From positions 1 through 64,000 of the forward strand of contig WTWZ01000004.1 of assembly GCA_009773765.1 (NCBI GenBank): DNA of 64,000 nucleotides, read 5' to 3'. The translations under genes were made by a program, and so were the position numbers. Of this stretch, positions 1-8,150 are shown in pieces. Each line of letters opens with the position of its first letter. The first letter of the stretch is position 1. The DNA is from Prolixibacteraceae bacterium. Its GTDB lineage: Bacteria; Bacteroidota; Bacteroidia; Bacteroidales; Prolixibacteraceae. Below the pieces are notes generated by a model that saw only the letters and a program-made list of their open reading frames with translations, made no database searches and was not told the DNA's origin.

Positions 1-189
1 TCCAAAAACCGAAACAAAAAGTTCACGCAAAAATCCTTCCTGAAATTGCTCCTCTTTTGAGTTTATGATGTTTTCCTGAATGGCAGGATTACCGAAATAG
101 TTCTGAAAATCCTTGTATTTGTTGTCAACAAGAGCCGTATCTAATTCGTTTAAATACTTATTCTCTACCGATTTTTGAAATAAACTCAT
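1..189 (-). CDS. N-terminal part of a probable type IIG restriction-modification enzyme
   Basis: The reading frame opens at an ATG at 187-189 and runs off the left edge, giving 63 codons that begin MSLFQKSVENKYLNELDTAL. The stretch continues with an acidic, Asn/Gln-rich segment (NPAIQENI, then KEEQFQEGFLRELF) that I recognise as the usual start of Bacteroidota Eco57I-like proteins, single chains that combine an N6-adenine methyltransferase with a restriction nuclease. The catalytic motifs would lie outside the window, so neither methylation nor cleavage can be confirmed. About 57 bases separate it from the DUF1015 gene upstream on the same strand. An alternative is an orphan adenine methyltransferase with the same N-terminus. 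Confidence 0.6.
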   Translation of the reverse strand, partial: MSLFQKSVENKYLNELDTALVDNKYKDFQNYFGNPAIQENIINSKEEQFQEGFLRELFVSVFG

Positions 190-246
190 TTATTGGTTCT
201 CCAAGAATTTTGATTATTTAATTAAAAACTCAAAGTCTTTTTTCGA

Positions 247-1497
247 TCACTCCAACTTATGTATCACCAACCCCGAACGTAATTTTGGCTCGAACCAGGT
301 GGTTTTTGGCGGCATAATATTTCCGCTGTCGGCAATATTGATGAGCTGTTTCATCGATACCGGGAACAGTGCAAAAGCTGCTTTCATTTCACCCGAATCG
401 ACACGGTTTTTCAATTCCCCCATTCCGCGTATCCCACCAACAAAGTCGATGCGTTTCGAAGTGCGCAAATCTTTAATACCCAGAATCGGGCCCAAAACCA
501 GGTTCGATAAAATGGTAACATCCAGAATTCCAATCGGATCAGAATCGTTATAAGTTCCGGGTTTTGCATTCAGTTTATACCAGTTGCCTGAAAGATACAA
601 ACTGAACTCGTGGAGTTTCTGAGGTTTATAAATACCAGTTCCCGTATTTTCAACTTCGAAACCTTTTTTTAATTCTGAAAGAAATTCTTCGTCTGACAAA
701 CCGTTTAAATCGGTCACTGTTCGGTTGTAGTCGATAATATGCAATTGATTGTCTGGAAAATGAACGGCCATAAAAAAGTTGTATTCCTCATCGCCTGTGT
801 GATTTGGATTTTGTGCAGTTTTTTCAATTCCAATCCGCGCAGCAGCAGCAGTTCTGTGATGTCCGTCGGCAACATAAGTAAACGGAACTTTTTCGGTAAA
901 AAGCTTTTCAATTTGACGGTTTGTTTCGGGATTGATGATTACCCAGAAATGATGGCCAAATCCATCTTCAGCGGTAAAATCATAATCGGCCTGTTTTTTT
1001 TCCACTATCGATTTTACAATTTTATCGATTTCGGGAACTGCCTTATAAGCAAAAAATACCGGTTCGATATTGGCATTCAGATAACGGGTTAAAACCATGC
1101 GATCTTCTTCCTTTTCCGGGCGTGTGAGTTCGTGTTTTTTGATAATCCCGTTTTCATAATCGGCACAGGCGGCAGCGCCAACAATTCCGTATTGTGTACG
1201 CCCGTTCATGGTTTGCGCGTAAACGTAATATTTGGCTTCGTCATCCTGAACCAGCCAGCCATTTTGCTGAAATTTCAGAAAATTTTCTACTGATTTATTA
1301 TAAACAACTTCAGAATGAATGTCATCGACACCTGGACATTCAATTTCAGCTTTGGTAATCCGCAGCAGCGATTTTTCCTTGCCTTCGGCCATTTTTGCGG
1401 CTTCTTCAGAGTTCATAACATCGTAGGGCAAACATGCCAGTTCCTGAACAATTTCGCGGGTTGGCCGCAGCCCTTTGAATGGTTTTACTATTGCCAT
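247..1497 (-). CDS. DUF1015 family protein
   Basis: This 416-residue soluble protein has the DUF1015 layout: an N-terminal segment with LPYDVMNSEEA (residues 23-33) and a central ADGHHRTAAAA motif (residues 210-220) that marks the family. There is no signal peptide or membrane segment, so it should be cytoplasmic. The ATG follows an A-rich leader. In many Bacteroidota this gene sits near serC and serA. Here those genes are not in view, and the upstream neighbour is a secreted beta-helix protein on the same strand 86 bases away. The family has no function I can state with confidence. The two adjacent histidines at 213-214 suggest a catalytic or metal-binding site, but that is inference. Confidence 0.85.
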   Translation of the reverse strand: MAIVKPFKGLRPTREIVQELACLPYDVMNSEEAAKMAEGKEKSLLRITKAEIECPGVDDIHSEVVYNKSVENFLKFQQNGWLVQDDEAKYYVYAQTMNGRTQYGIVGAAACADYENGIIKKHELTRPEKEEDRMVLTRYLNANIEPVFFAYKAVPEIDKIVKSIVEKKQADYDFTAEDGFGHHFWVIINPETNRQIEKLFTEKVPFTYVADGHHRTAAAARIGIEKTAQNPNHTGDEEYNFFMAVHFPDNQLHIIDYNRTVTDLNGLSDEEFLSELKKGFEVENTGTGIYKPQKLHEFSLYLSGNWYKLNAKPGTYNDSDPIGILDVTILSNLVLGPILGIKDLRTSKRIDFVGGIRGMGELKNRVDSGEMKAAFALFPVSMKQLINIADSGNIMPPKTTWFEPKLRSGLVIHKLE

Positions 1498-1583
1498 ATT
1501 GCTTAATTTTTTAATTTGATTTTTCGATTTTGAAACCGGTAAAATTAGCCAACTGAAATTTCTTTGAGCGATGCATCATCAAA

Positions 1584-2852
1584 TTATTTCTTTTCAAAAA
1601 CCATTTCGCCCAACTCGTGTTTGTCGAACCGGTTATTTTCAAGTTTTGGCGTTGAACCTCCGGCATAAATATAAATGGCTGCCTTTTGGGTTTTGGCCGA
1701 ATTTTTAAATTCGTTTTCCTTCAACACCAAATCTTTGGCCGGAGAATTCACCGAAAAGCCAAATCCAACATTATTTTCGATGATATTTTTCACAAAAGTG
1801 TTGCGGTGCGGGGCATTTGATTCACGTTCGCCGCGCAGGTTTATACCATCGCTTTTATTATTAAAAATATGGTTTTTGCTGAAAATAACGTCCGTGTCTT
1901 TGTGCCCGGTACAAATTCCAAACCGTCCGTTGTGGTGAATTTTGTTGTTCGAAACTATGCTTTCGTAAACACGCCAGCAAATAAACAACCCGTCGCGATC
2001 GTTGTGGTGAATGTTGCTATTTTCGATGGTTGAAAACGGAGAACCGGTCCCCGGGTGCAGGCCTGTGTTTCCGCTTCCCGATATCTCGCTGTTTTTAATA
2101 GTCACATTTTCGGTAATTTGCCAACTGATCCCTTCGCCGTTGAAATCTTTAACGTGAACATTGTCAACCGTTACCTTTTTCGAACGCAGAATCAGGATTC
2201 CTGCGCTGTTACAACCATCGGCAAAGAAATTTTCAAAACGGTTCCCATCGGCAGTTAAATTCGAAATCAAAGCATTCTCAACATCGAGCGCTTCAATCAC
2301 CGAGGAAGCATTTGAAACCAGCCCGTTTTTATCAGACCGGTAATCGCGGATTAAACCTTTGTCAATATAAATTGTATTGTCTATAATATCAGTAATGCAG
2401 GCAGTTGACACATTCCAGCAACTGTTGTTTTCATCGTCAGTTACCTGCACTTTCATCCCAACTTCAAAACCATCGGCTTTTTCAACGGTCAGTTTTAGCT
2501 CGCCAAAATCGGCGTCAATAACATATTTGGTTTGAATTCCCTTTCCTCTTTTCAGGATTGTTTCCCTGCCTGAGCCAACCAGTTTTACATTCGACTTCAT
2601 TCGCACAGGGGCCGTTATTTCATAAACTCCCGGGTTCAATTTCACCGTTCCGCCGGTTTTTGCCACAGCATCGATGGCAAACTGGATGGACTGGTTGTTA
2701 AAAACGGCTACCTGCGCATTTGGGCCGCCCACTGTAATTATCTGTTCGGCCACTTTGGGTGAAACCAGTGCATCAACAACCTTTTCAGGTTGCTGTGCTT
2801 GCAAAATAAACGGAAGAGATAGAAATAATACCGGAAAAATTGCTTTCATCAT
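1584..2852 (-). CDS. secreted right-handed parallel beta-helix protein
   Basis: The protein has 422 residues. An N-terminal signal peptide (residues 1-20, ending in LQAQ) directs export. Residues about 50-100 have the pectate-lyase superfamily start: a run of QFAIDAVAKTGGTVKLNPG, then VYEI and SNVKLVGSG. From about 190 to 410 it shows repeated short strands rich in Asn, His and Ile (NVTIKNSEISGSGN, IHHNDRDGLFI, KIHHNGRFGIC), typical of stacked beta-helix coils. Such proteins are usually polysaccharide lyases, epimerases or carbohydrate-binding proteins, but I cannot identify a catalytic triad. A TAAATTTG box at 2871-2878 on the minus strand may be its promoter. Confidence 0.8.
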   Translation of the reverse strand: MMKAIFPVLFLSLPFILQAQQPEKVVDALVSPKVAEQIITVGGPNAQVAVFNNQSIQFAIDAVAKTGGTVKLNPGVYEITAPVRMKSNVKLVGSGRETILKRGKGIQTKYVIDADFGELKLTVEKADGFEVGMKVQVTDDENNSCWNVSTACITDIIDNTIYIDKGLIRDYRSDKNGLVSNASSVIEALDVENALISNLTADGNRFENFFADGCNSAGILILRSKKVTVDNVHVKDFNGEGISWQITENVTIKNSEISGSGNTGLHPGTGSPFSTIENSNIHHNDRDGLFICWRVYESIVSNNKIHHNGRFGICTGHKDTDVIFSKNHIFNNKSDGINLRGERESNAPHRNTFVKNIIENNVGFGFSVNSPAKDLVLKENEFKNSAKTQKAAIYIYAGGSTPKLENNRFDKHELGEMVFEKK

Positions 2853-2954
2853 TTATCGATTTAGTTTGTTCAAATTTAATCGTTCAGTTTTAATTTTAAC
2901 AGAATCTCATTGTATAAAATCAAAAAATACAAAGTTTTACAAATCACGGTTTTG

Positions 2955-2963
2955 TATTTTTGC
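2955..2963 (+). promoter_or_regulatory. probable -7 promoter box for the SDR gene
   Basis: TATTTTTGC matches the Bacteroidota TAnnTTTG element and lies 45 bases before the ATG at 3009. No TTG is found at the expected upstream distance, so only the -7 half is supported. Its position supports the start at 3009 over the longer upstream reading frame. Confidence 0.5.
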
Positions 2964-3008
2964 AGTCATAAAACATTCTGTTATCTTCGTACGTTTTTCA
3001 ATAAAAAA

Positions 3009-3803
3009 ATGGATTTTAAAAATAAAACAGTTTGGATTACAGGCGCTTCATCGGGCATTGGTAAAGCCATGGCAATTGAACTTTCGAAGGAAGACACAAC
3101 CCTGATACTTTCTGATATCGATGAAAAAGGACTGGCAGAAGTTGCCAAAGCTTGTGCAAAAAATAATTGTACAACACTTATTGTTCCCATGGATTTATGT
3201 AACCAAAATTCAGTTGAATCCGCTGCAAAACAAGTTTTTAATAAAAACCTGAAAATTGATTGCCTGTGCCAGTTTGCCGGAATCAGTCAGCGTTCGCTGG
3301 TTAGCGAAACCCCGCTGTTTGTTGACCGCAAAATTTTTGAAATTAATTTTTTTGGTGCAGTTGCACTTACAAAAGCTGTTTTACCCGAAATGATTAAAAA
3401 CGGAGGCGGGCAAATTGCTGTAACATCGAGTATGGTGGGCAAATTTGGGTTTCCTTACCGTTCATCGTATTCAGCTACAAAACATGCTTTACATGGATTT
3501 TTCGAAAGTTTGCGCGCCGAAAATGTTAAAAACAACATTCAGGTTTCCATTTTAATTCCCGGACGTGTAAAAACCAATATTTCAGTGAATGCCATAACCA
3601 AAGACGGAAAAACGCACGGAAAAATGGATGAAGGACAAGATAAAGGGATTACTGCAGAAAAGGCCGCAAAAATTATTTACAGGGGTTTAAAGAAAAATAA
3701 AAAAGAGATATTAGTAGGTGGCAATGAATTACTTATGGTTCATATTCGCAGGTTTATCCCCGGATTGTACTATTATTTGTCGTCGAGGATAAAACCGGTG
3801 TAG
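3009..3803 (+). CDS. short-chain dehydrogenase/reductase (SDR family)
   Basis: This is a 264-residue classical SDR. The nucleotide-binding motif TGASSGIG is at residues 11-18 and the catalytic YSATK at 154-158, with serines at 140-141. The usual NNAG is replaced by QFAG (residues 88-91), a variant seen in some SDRs. The reading frame extends 33 codons further upstream, but that extension is AT-rich, covers the -7 promoter box at 2955, and the ATG at 3009 begins the normal MDFKNKTVWITG. The C-terminus is basic and somewhat hydrophobic (FIPGLYYYL, residues 249-257), so the enzyme may touch the membrane. Its substrate is unknown. It is followed by the heptamer repeat and the VOC gene in the same direction. 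Confidence 0.85.
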   Translation: MDFKNKTVWITGASSGIGKAMAIELSKEDTTLILSDIDEKGLAEVAKACAKNNCTTLIVPMDLCNQNSVESAAKQVFNKNLKIDCLCQFAGISQRSLVSETPLFVDRKIFEINFFGAVALTKAVLPEMIKNGGGQIAVTSSMVGKFGFPYRSSYSATKHALHGFFESLRAENVKNNIQVSILIPGRVKTNISVNAITKDGKTHGKMDEGQDKGITAEKAAKIIYRGLKKNKKEILVGGNELLMVHIRRFIPGLYYYLSSRIKPV

Positions 3804-3816
3804 TTTAGGGTTTGGA

Positions 3817-3865
3817 GTTCAAAGTTGAAAGTTCAAAGTTGAAAGTTGAAAGTTGAAAGTTGAAA
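3817..3865 (+). repeat. seven tandem copies of a 7-base unit before the VOC gene
   Basis: Seven heptamers run without a break: GTTCAAA, GTTGAAA, GTTCAAA, then GTTGAAA four times. The last base of the last unit is the A of the ATG at 3865. The tract fills almost the whole space between the SDR stop and the VOC start and occupies the position of any ribosome-binding site. Unit-number changes by slippage would alter spacing between upstream signals and the start codon. Confidence 0.9.
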
Positions 3866-4932
3866 TGTCAGCAAAAATTAACGGAATACAGCAATTGGGA
3901 GTTGGGGTTGAAAATGTAGCCGAAGCATGGAAATGGTACCGCGAACATTTTTCGATGGATATCAGGATGTTTGAAGAAGAGGCCACTGCCGAATTAATGC
4001 TGGCCCACACCAACGGAAAACCAAGAAAACGCCATGCTGTATTGGCATTAAATATGCAGGGAGGCGGAGGTTTTGAGATATGGCAGCACACGGGGAAAAA
4101 ACCGGAACCGTGTAAGTTTGAAATTCAATTGGGTGATTTGGGCATTAACATAGGAAAACTGAAAACAAAAAATGTTAAAGCGGCGTATGATAAATTCACC
4201 AAATCGGGATTAAATCTTTTGAGCCCTGTTCACAAAGATCCGGCTGGTAACGAACATTTCTATATGAAAGACCTTTTCGGAAACCTTTGGGAAATAAAAA
4301 ATGAAAAGGAGGTTTTCAGTATCAAAGAAAAATCAATTACAGGCGGAATTCTTGGTGCCGTAATCGGTGTTCGTGATATGGGTGAAAGCATGAAAGTTTA
4401 TAAAGACATTCTACAATACGATGAGGTTGTTTATGATAAAACCGGCGTTTTCGAAGATTTTGCCGGAATCGCGGGAGGGGAACATCAGTTCCGCCGTGTT
4501 TTGCTGAAACATTCCGATGTAAAAATTGGCGCTTTCAGTCCGTTTTTTGGCCGTTCGGTAATAGAACTGGTCCAGGTACTCAACCGCGGACCGCGGAACA
4601 TATACGAAGGCCGTATTTGGGGCGACCCTGGTTTTATCCATCTTTGCTTCGATATTAACGGTATCGATGTTTTCAGGGAAAAAGTTAAATCTTTGGGATT
4701 TCCGTTTACCGTTGACAGCGCCCATGCCATGGAAACCTTTGATATGGGCGAGGCAGCCGGAAGTTTTGCTTACATACAAGCGCCGGAAGGTACTTTGATT
4801 GAATTTGTTGAAACTCACAAAATTCCGCTGCTCAAAAAAATAGGCTGGTACATCGACCTGAGGAAACGCGGAAATCACCCGCTTCCGACCTGGATGCTGA
4901 AAATGTTCAAATACAAAAGGGTAAAAAAATAA
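3865..4932 (+). CDS. two-domain VOC (glyoxalase/bleomycin-resistance-like) protein
   Basis: The 355-residue protein holds two vicinal-oxygen-chelate domains. The first (about 1-140) starts INGIQQLGVGVENV and closes with DPAGNEHFYMKDLFGNLWEI. The second (about 155-320) includes GAVIGVRDMGESMKVYKDI and closes near APEGTLIEFVETHK. Tandem VOC domains occur in glyoxalases and ring-cleaving dioxygenases, but I cannot assign a substrate. ATG at 3865 is chosen over a TTG at 3853 that lies inside the heptamer repeat. It converges with the aldose epimerase gene, leaving only six bases between the stops. Confidence 0.8.
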   Translation: MSAKINGIQQLGVGVENVAEAWKWYREHFSMDIRMFEEEATAELMLAHTNGKPRKRHAVLALNMQGGGGFEIWQHTGKKPEPCKFEIQLGDLGINIGKLKTKNVKAAYDKFTKSGLNLLSPVHKDPAGNEHFYMKDLFGNLWEIKNEKEVFSIKEKSITGGILGAVIGVRDMGESMKVYKDILQYDEVVYDKTGVFEDFAGIAGGEHQFRRVLLKHSDVKIGAFSPFFGRSVIELVQVLNRGPRNIYEGRIWGDPGFIHLCFDINGIDVFREKVKSLGFPFTVDSAHAMETFDMGEAAGSFAYIQAPEGTLIEFVETHKIPLLKKIGWYIDLRKRGNHPLPTWMLKMFKYKRVKK

Positions 4933-4938
4933 ACCGAT

Positions 4939-6069
4939 TTATTTCGCCGAAAACTTGTAAATCGTTGTCGATTTAAAAGTTTCTCCCGGGTTCAGCAATG
5001 TTGACGGAAATCCGGGTTGGTTCGGGCTATCCGGAAAATGTTGTGTTTCCAGGCAGAACCCGGTTAGTTTGGTGTAAGCCACACCTGCTTTCCCAACTTC
5101 GATACCTCTTAAATGTTGACCAGTGTAAAGTTGTACGCCTGGCTCAGTGGTAAAAACCTCCATGTAACGCCCGCTTTCGGGTTCAAAAGCGCTGGCAGCG
5201 AATGCCAGTTCATCCTCATTTTTGTTGATGACATAATTAAAATCATATCCCGAAGCAATAACCAGTTGCGGGTGCTGGTTATTTATTCTTTCGCCAATTC
5301 TTTGGGGCGAAGTGAAATCAAGGTCCGTTCCGCGAATATCAGCAATTTCGCCGGTTGGAATCATTTCAGCAGTCACCGGGGTCGATTTATCTGCGTTGAT
5401 AACAAGCATGTGATCGAGAATATCGCCATTCCCTTCTCCACGCAAATTAAAATAACTGTGGTTGGTAACATTGATGTGGCAAGGTTTGTCCGTTGTAACC
5501 TCGTAATCAATTTTCAGTTCGTTGTCACCGGTTAAAGTGTAAGTTACTTTTGCTGTTTTGTTTCCGGGGAACCCAAATTCCCCATCCGCGCTTTTCAGGG
5601 TAAAAACAGTTACATTTTCATCCTTCTGAAAGTCCCACACTTTCCGGTACCAACTGTCGGGCCCTGAGTGAAGACAATTTTTGCCATTGTTTACAGGCAA
5701 ATTGTAAGTAACACTGTCGATTGTGAAACTGGCGTTGGCAATACGGTTTGCAAACGGGCCAACAATAGCGCCATGACTTGCGCCATATTGCTGATACTCC
5801 GCAATTGATTTAAAGCCAAGTACAACATCAGCTAACTGGCCATTTCTGTCAGGCACATAAACCGACACTATTTTGGCCCCGTAATTGGTTAAAGTTACTA
5901 CCATTCCGTTTTTGTTTTCCATGGTAAGCAACCGGGTTGGTTTTCCATCGATAACGGTTTCAAAATCTCCACTTTTGTAAGGCATTTCAATACTATTTTT
6001 TTGTGGTTTGGCACATGCTGCAATTGTGGCAACTATCACAATTAAAATTAGTCCCAGGTTTCTCATCAT
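4939..6069 (-). CDS. galM: aldose 1-epimerase (galactose mutarotase), lipoprotein
   Basis: The 376-residue protein interconverts the alpha and beta anomers of sugars such as galactose. It starts with a lipoprotein signal (hydrophobic residues 4-17, cysteine at 19 after TIAA), so it is exported, as is common for Bacteroidota mutarotases in sugar-use loci. Family motifs are clear: GPFANRI at 104-110, the catalytic histidine in TNHSYFNL (H204), and the C-terminal catalytic glutamate in CLETQHFPDSPNQPGF (E341). Two ATG codons open the frame (6067-6069 and the next codon), and either could be the start. Upstream lies the MITE-like element. Confidence 0.92.
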   Translation of the reverse strand: MMRNLGLILIVIVATIAACAKPQKNSIEMPYKSGDFETVIDGKPTRLLTMENKNGMVVTLTNYGAKIVSVYVPDRNGQLADVVLGFKSIAEYQQYGASHGAIVGPFANRIANASFTIDSVTYNLPVNNGKNCLHSGPDSWYRKVWDFQKDENVTVFTLKSADGEFGFPGNKTAKVTYTLTGDNELKIDYEVTTDKPCHINVTNHSYFNLRGEGNGDILDHMLVINADKSTPVTAEMIPTGEIADIRGTDLDFTSPQRIGERINNQHPQLVIASGYDFNYVINKNEDELAFAASAFEPESGRYMEVFTTEPGVQLYTGQHLRGIEVGKAGVAYTKLTGFCLETQHFPDSPNQPGFPSTLLNPGETFKSTTIYKFSAK

Positions 6070-6192
6070 TTTATTATTTGCGGCTAAAAATACGAATTAA
6101 CCATGGAAACCCGAATTTCTTTCAGTTAAAGATTAAAAATTCTCTCCTGGAAAAATTATTCCGGTATAGTCATATTTTTTACCATTCCGATT

Positions 6193-6461
6193 TCAATGTG
6201 AGTTAAGCAATGAAATAAATGTAACAAGAATAGGAACACCCTTCGACTTCGCTCAGGGAGACTGTGAAACTGAGGGTTTACCTAATTTCATTAGGCATAA
6301 TGTGTAAATGACAGATTGCTCGAATCAGGCTGTCATTTCGACAAGGAACGAGGAGAAATCTCTTTGATTAGTAAATATCTCTTTCGTCGGGATGACAAGA
6401 AAATTGAAATCTGTCATTGGTTGTGAAGTCGAAGTCTGGATTTATTAACTCACGACATTGA
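6193..6461. mobile_element. MITE-like non-coding element with terminal inverted repeats and 8-base target duplication
   Basis: The ends are imperfect inverted repeats: TCAATGTGAGTTAA at 6193-6206 and TTAACTCACGACATTGA at 6445-6461. The element is flanked by a direct repeat TTCCGATT at 6185-6192 and 6462-6469, as expected for a target-site duplication. Inside are CCCTTCGACTTCGCTCAGGG (6239-6258) and an inverted pair, TGTCATTTCGAC at 6331-6342 and GTCGGGATGACA at 6386-6397. It has no coding capacity. It would have to be moved by a transposase encoded elsewhere. Confidence 0.6.
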
Positions 6462-6472
6462 TTCCGATTCCT

Positions 6473-7279
6473 TTAATTTGATTTGAATGAAGCTGGTATT
6501 TTTTCGGATGGAAATGTAATTTCAACAAAATCACCTTCTTTCCATTTTCTCGCAATCAGGCAGTAAGCGCCGGGGACAGCCACATATTTTACCCCTTTTT
6601 CTATCACAGTTGCGCCCTCTGCCCATTCAGGAATACGGATATTCAATTCGATATACCGCTTATTTTCCATTTTGAATTTGATTTGAACTTTTCCCGTTTC
6701 CGAAAAATCTGTTTCCTGCGTAATTTCAACAGCGCCTTTTAAGGTGTGTTCGTTTTTTACAGTAGAATTTCCAAACAAATTCACGTAAATGTGATCGACA
6801 TTTTTCGTAAAAACAAATGGGGTTAAATGGTTTTCAATTTCTCTGATTTCATCAACTGAAAACCTTGAGCCGTCTTGATATACAATTGATTCCAGCTCCT
6901 GTGCATACATGGCATTTGCCGTAATTTCCAAAAGAAACCCCGTAATTTCTATCCAGCTTTTAACTTCATTCAAATTAAAACCGCTGCTTTGATTTTGAAT
7001 GTTGCCCCATAAACTTTCCAGTTTTGCCAAATCAAAACCGGAATTTTGTTCTTCGTACCAAAGCAGGAATTGAGTTAATCCGTTCAATTCACTCTTAAAA
7101 TTATTTTCCTCAACAGAATCAACAATTGAAAAGTGATTAAACTTAATTAGAGGGCTGTTTACAACTACATTTTCAAAAGCCACTTTTTCTGATTTCCTTA
7201 TCGGAAACTGCTCTTTTTGAGTGCAGGAAAAAAAGACCAATAAAAAGGAGAAAAAAACGATACCGTATATTTTAGACAT
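6473..7279 (-). CDS. lipoprotein with C-terminal GH127 (DUF1680)-like beta-sandwich, catalytic barrel absent
   Basis: The 268-residue protein has a lipoprotein signal (cysteine 19 in FFSCTQ). Residues about 160-260 resemble the end of GH127 beta-L-arabinofuranosidases: DHIYVNLFGNSTVK, then RYIELNIRIPEWAEGATV, VPGAYCLIARKW and KEGDFVEITFP. The several-hundred-residue alpha/alpha barrel that carries the catalytic residues is missing, and only about 140 poorly recognisable residues precede the sandwich. It is therefore either a decayed hydrolase or a stand-alone carbohydrate-binding lipoprotein. Its stop codon lies three bases from the target duplication of the adjacent element. The GH127 resemblance is from memory of the family and needs a profile search. 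Confidence 0.55.
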   Translation of the reverse strand: MSKIYGIVFFSFLLVFFSCTQKEQFPIRKSEKVAFENVVVNSPLIKFNHFSIVDSVEENNFKSELNGLTQFLLWYEEQNSGFDLAKLESLWGNIQNQSSGFNLNEVKSWIEITGFLLEITANAMYAQELESIVYQDGSRFSVDEIREIENHLTPFVFTKNVDHIYVNLFGNSTVKNEHTLKGAVEITQETDFSETGKVQIKFKMENKRYIELNIRIPEWAEGATVIEKGVKYVAVPGAYCLIARKWKEGDFVEITFPSEKIPASFKSN

Positions 7280-7468
7280 TACTGTTTTTATAATCTATAC
7301 TGAATAACAGCGTTTTGGTTTTGGGGTTCACGTATCACAAGGAATAATTAACAAATATCTTTGATAACGAAGAACAGAATTATGTTTGGAAACAGGATTA
7401 AAAATTGTTGGGATTATTCATCAGTTGAATTGTAAGTAAACCGTTGAACCGGAAACATTCAAGCGTTA

Positions 7469-7502
7469 AAAAGCCGGTCTGTCAAACAGCGGACCGGCTT
7501 TT
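7469..7502 (-). terminator. intrinsic terminator of the ribosomal protein run
   Basis: A perfect 11-base stem (AAAAGCCGGTC at 7469-7479 and GACCGGCTTTT at 7492-7502) encloses a 12-base loop. Read on the minus strand it lies 18 bases after the rplQ stop and runs into a short U tract. This ends the operon that begins at rpsL. Confidence 0.88.
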
Positions 7503-7520
7503 GTTATCTTAAAGAAAATC

Positions 7521-8144
7521 CTAATCTTCTTTTTTCTCTTCAGCAGTTTCCTCTGCCTTTGTACCTTCAATTTGTGTTTCCGTTTCAGCAACCGGTGTTT
7601 CCTTCACTTCTTCCATAACCTTGGCCTCTTCAACTACTTTTACTTCTTTCTTTGCTGCGGCTGGTTTTGCCTTTTCGGTCGCTTTTGCTTTTACAGGCGC
7701 TGCAACTTCATCCTTTTTTGCCCCGCCACGACGTGAACGGCGTTTTTTGGCCTTTCCCGCATCTTCTTTGGCTGCAAGCATTGCCTCATTATAGTCAACC
7801 AGTTCCATGATACACATTTCGGCGTTGTCGCCCAACCGGTTACCGGTTTTCAGGATTCGGGTATAACCACCCGGGCGGTCGGCTATTTTGGCAGAAATTT
7901 CACGGAATAATTCCGATACTGCTTCCTTATCCTGTAAATAACTGAATACTACCCTGCGCGAATGTGTTGTATCGTCTTTCGCTTTTGTAATTAACGGTTC
8001 AACGTACATGCGTAAAGCTTTTGCTTTTGCGAGCGTGGTTGAAATTCTCTTGTGAACCAGGAGAGAACTTGCCATGTTTGCCAGCATTGCTTTCCGATGT
8101 GCGCTTTTACGTCCTAAATGATTTATTTTTTTATTATGTCTCAT
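7521..8144 (-). CDS. rplQ: 50S ribosomal protein L17 with long charged C-terminal tail
   Basis: Residues 1 to about 120 are normal L17 ([20 protein letters not shown] at the start, then [19 protein letters not shown]). The protein then continues to 207 residues, well beyond the roughly 120-130 residues of the core family. The extra 80 or so residues are first basic ([12 protein letters not shown]) and then a low-complexity Ala/Lys/Glu/Val run ending in EEKKED, probably disordered. Tails of this kind are common in Bacteroidota L17. The gene is the last of the run, six bases after rpoA, and is followed by the terminator at 7469-7502. Confidence 0.97.
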   Translation of the reverse strand: MRHNKKINHLGRKSAHRKAMLANMASSLLVHKRISTTLAKAKALRMYVEPLITKAKDDTTHSRRVVFSYLQDKEAVSELFREISAKIADRPGGYTRILKTGNRLGDNAEMCIMELVDYNEAMLAAKEDAGKAKKRRSRRGGAKKDEVAAPVKAKATEKAKPAAAKKEVKVVEEAKVMEEVKETPVAETETQIEGTKAEETAEEKKED

Positions 8145-8150
8145 TGCTTC

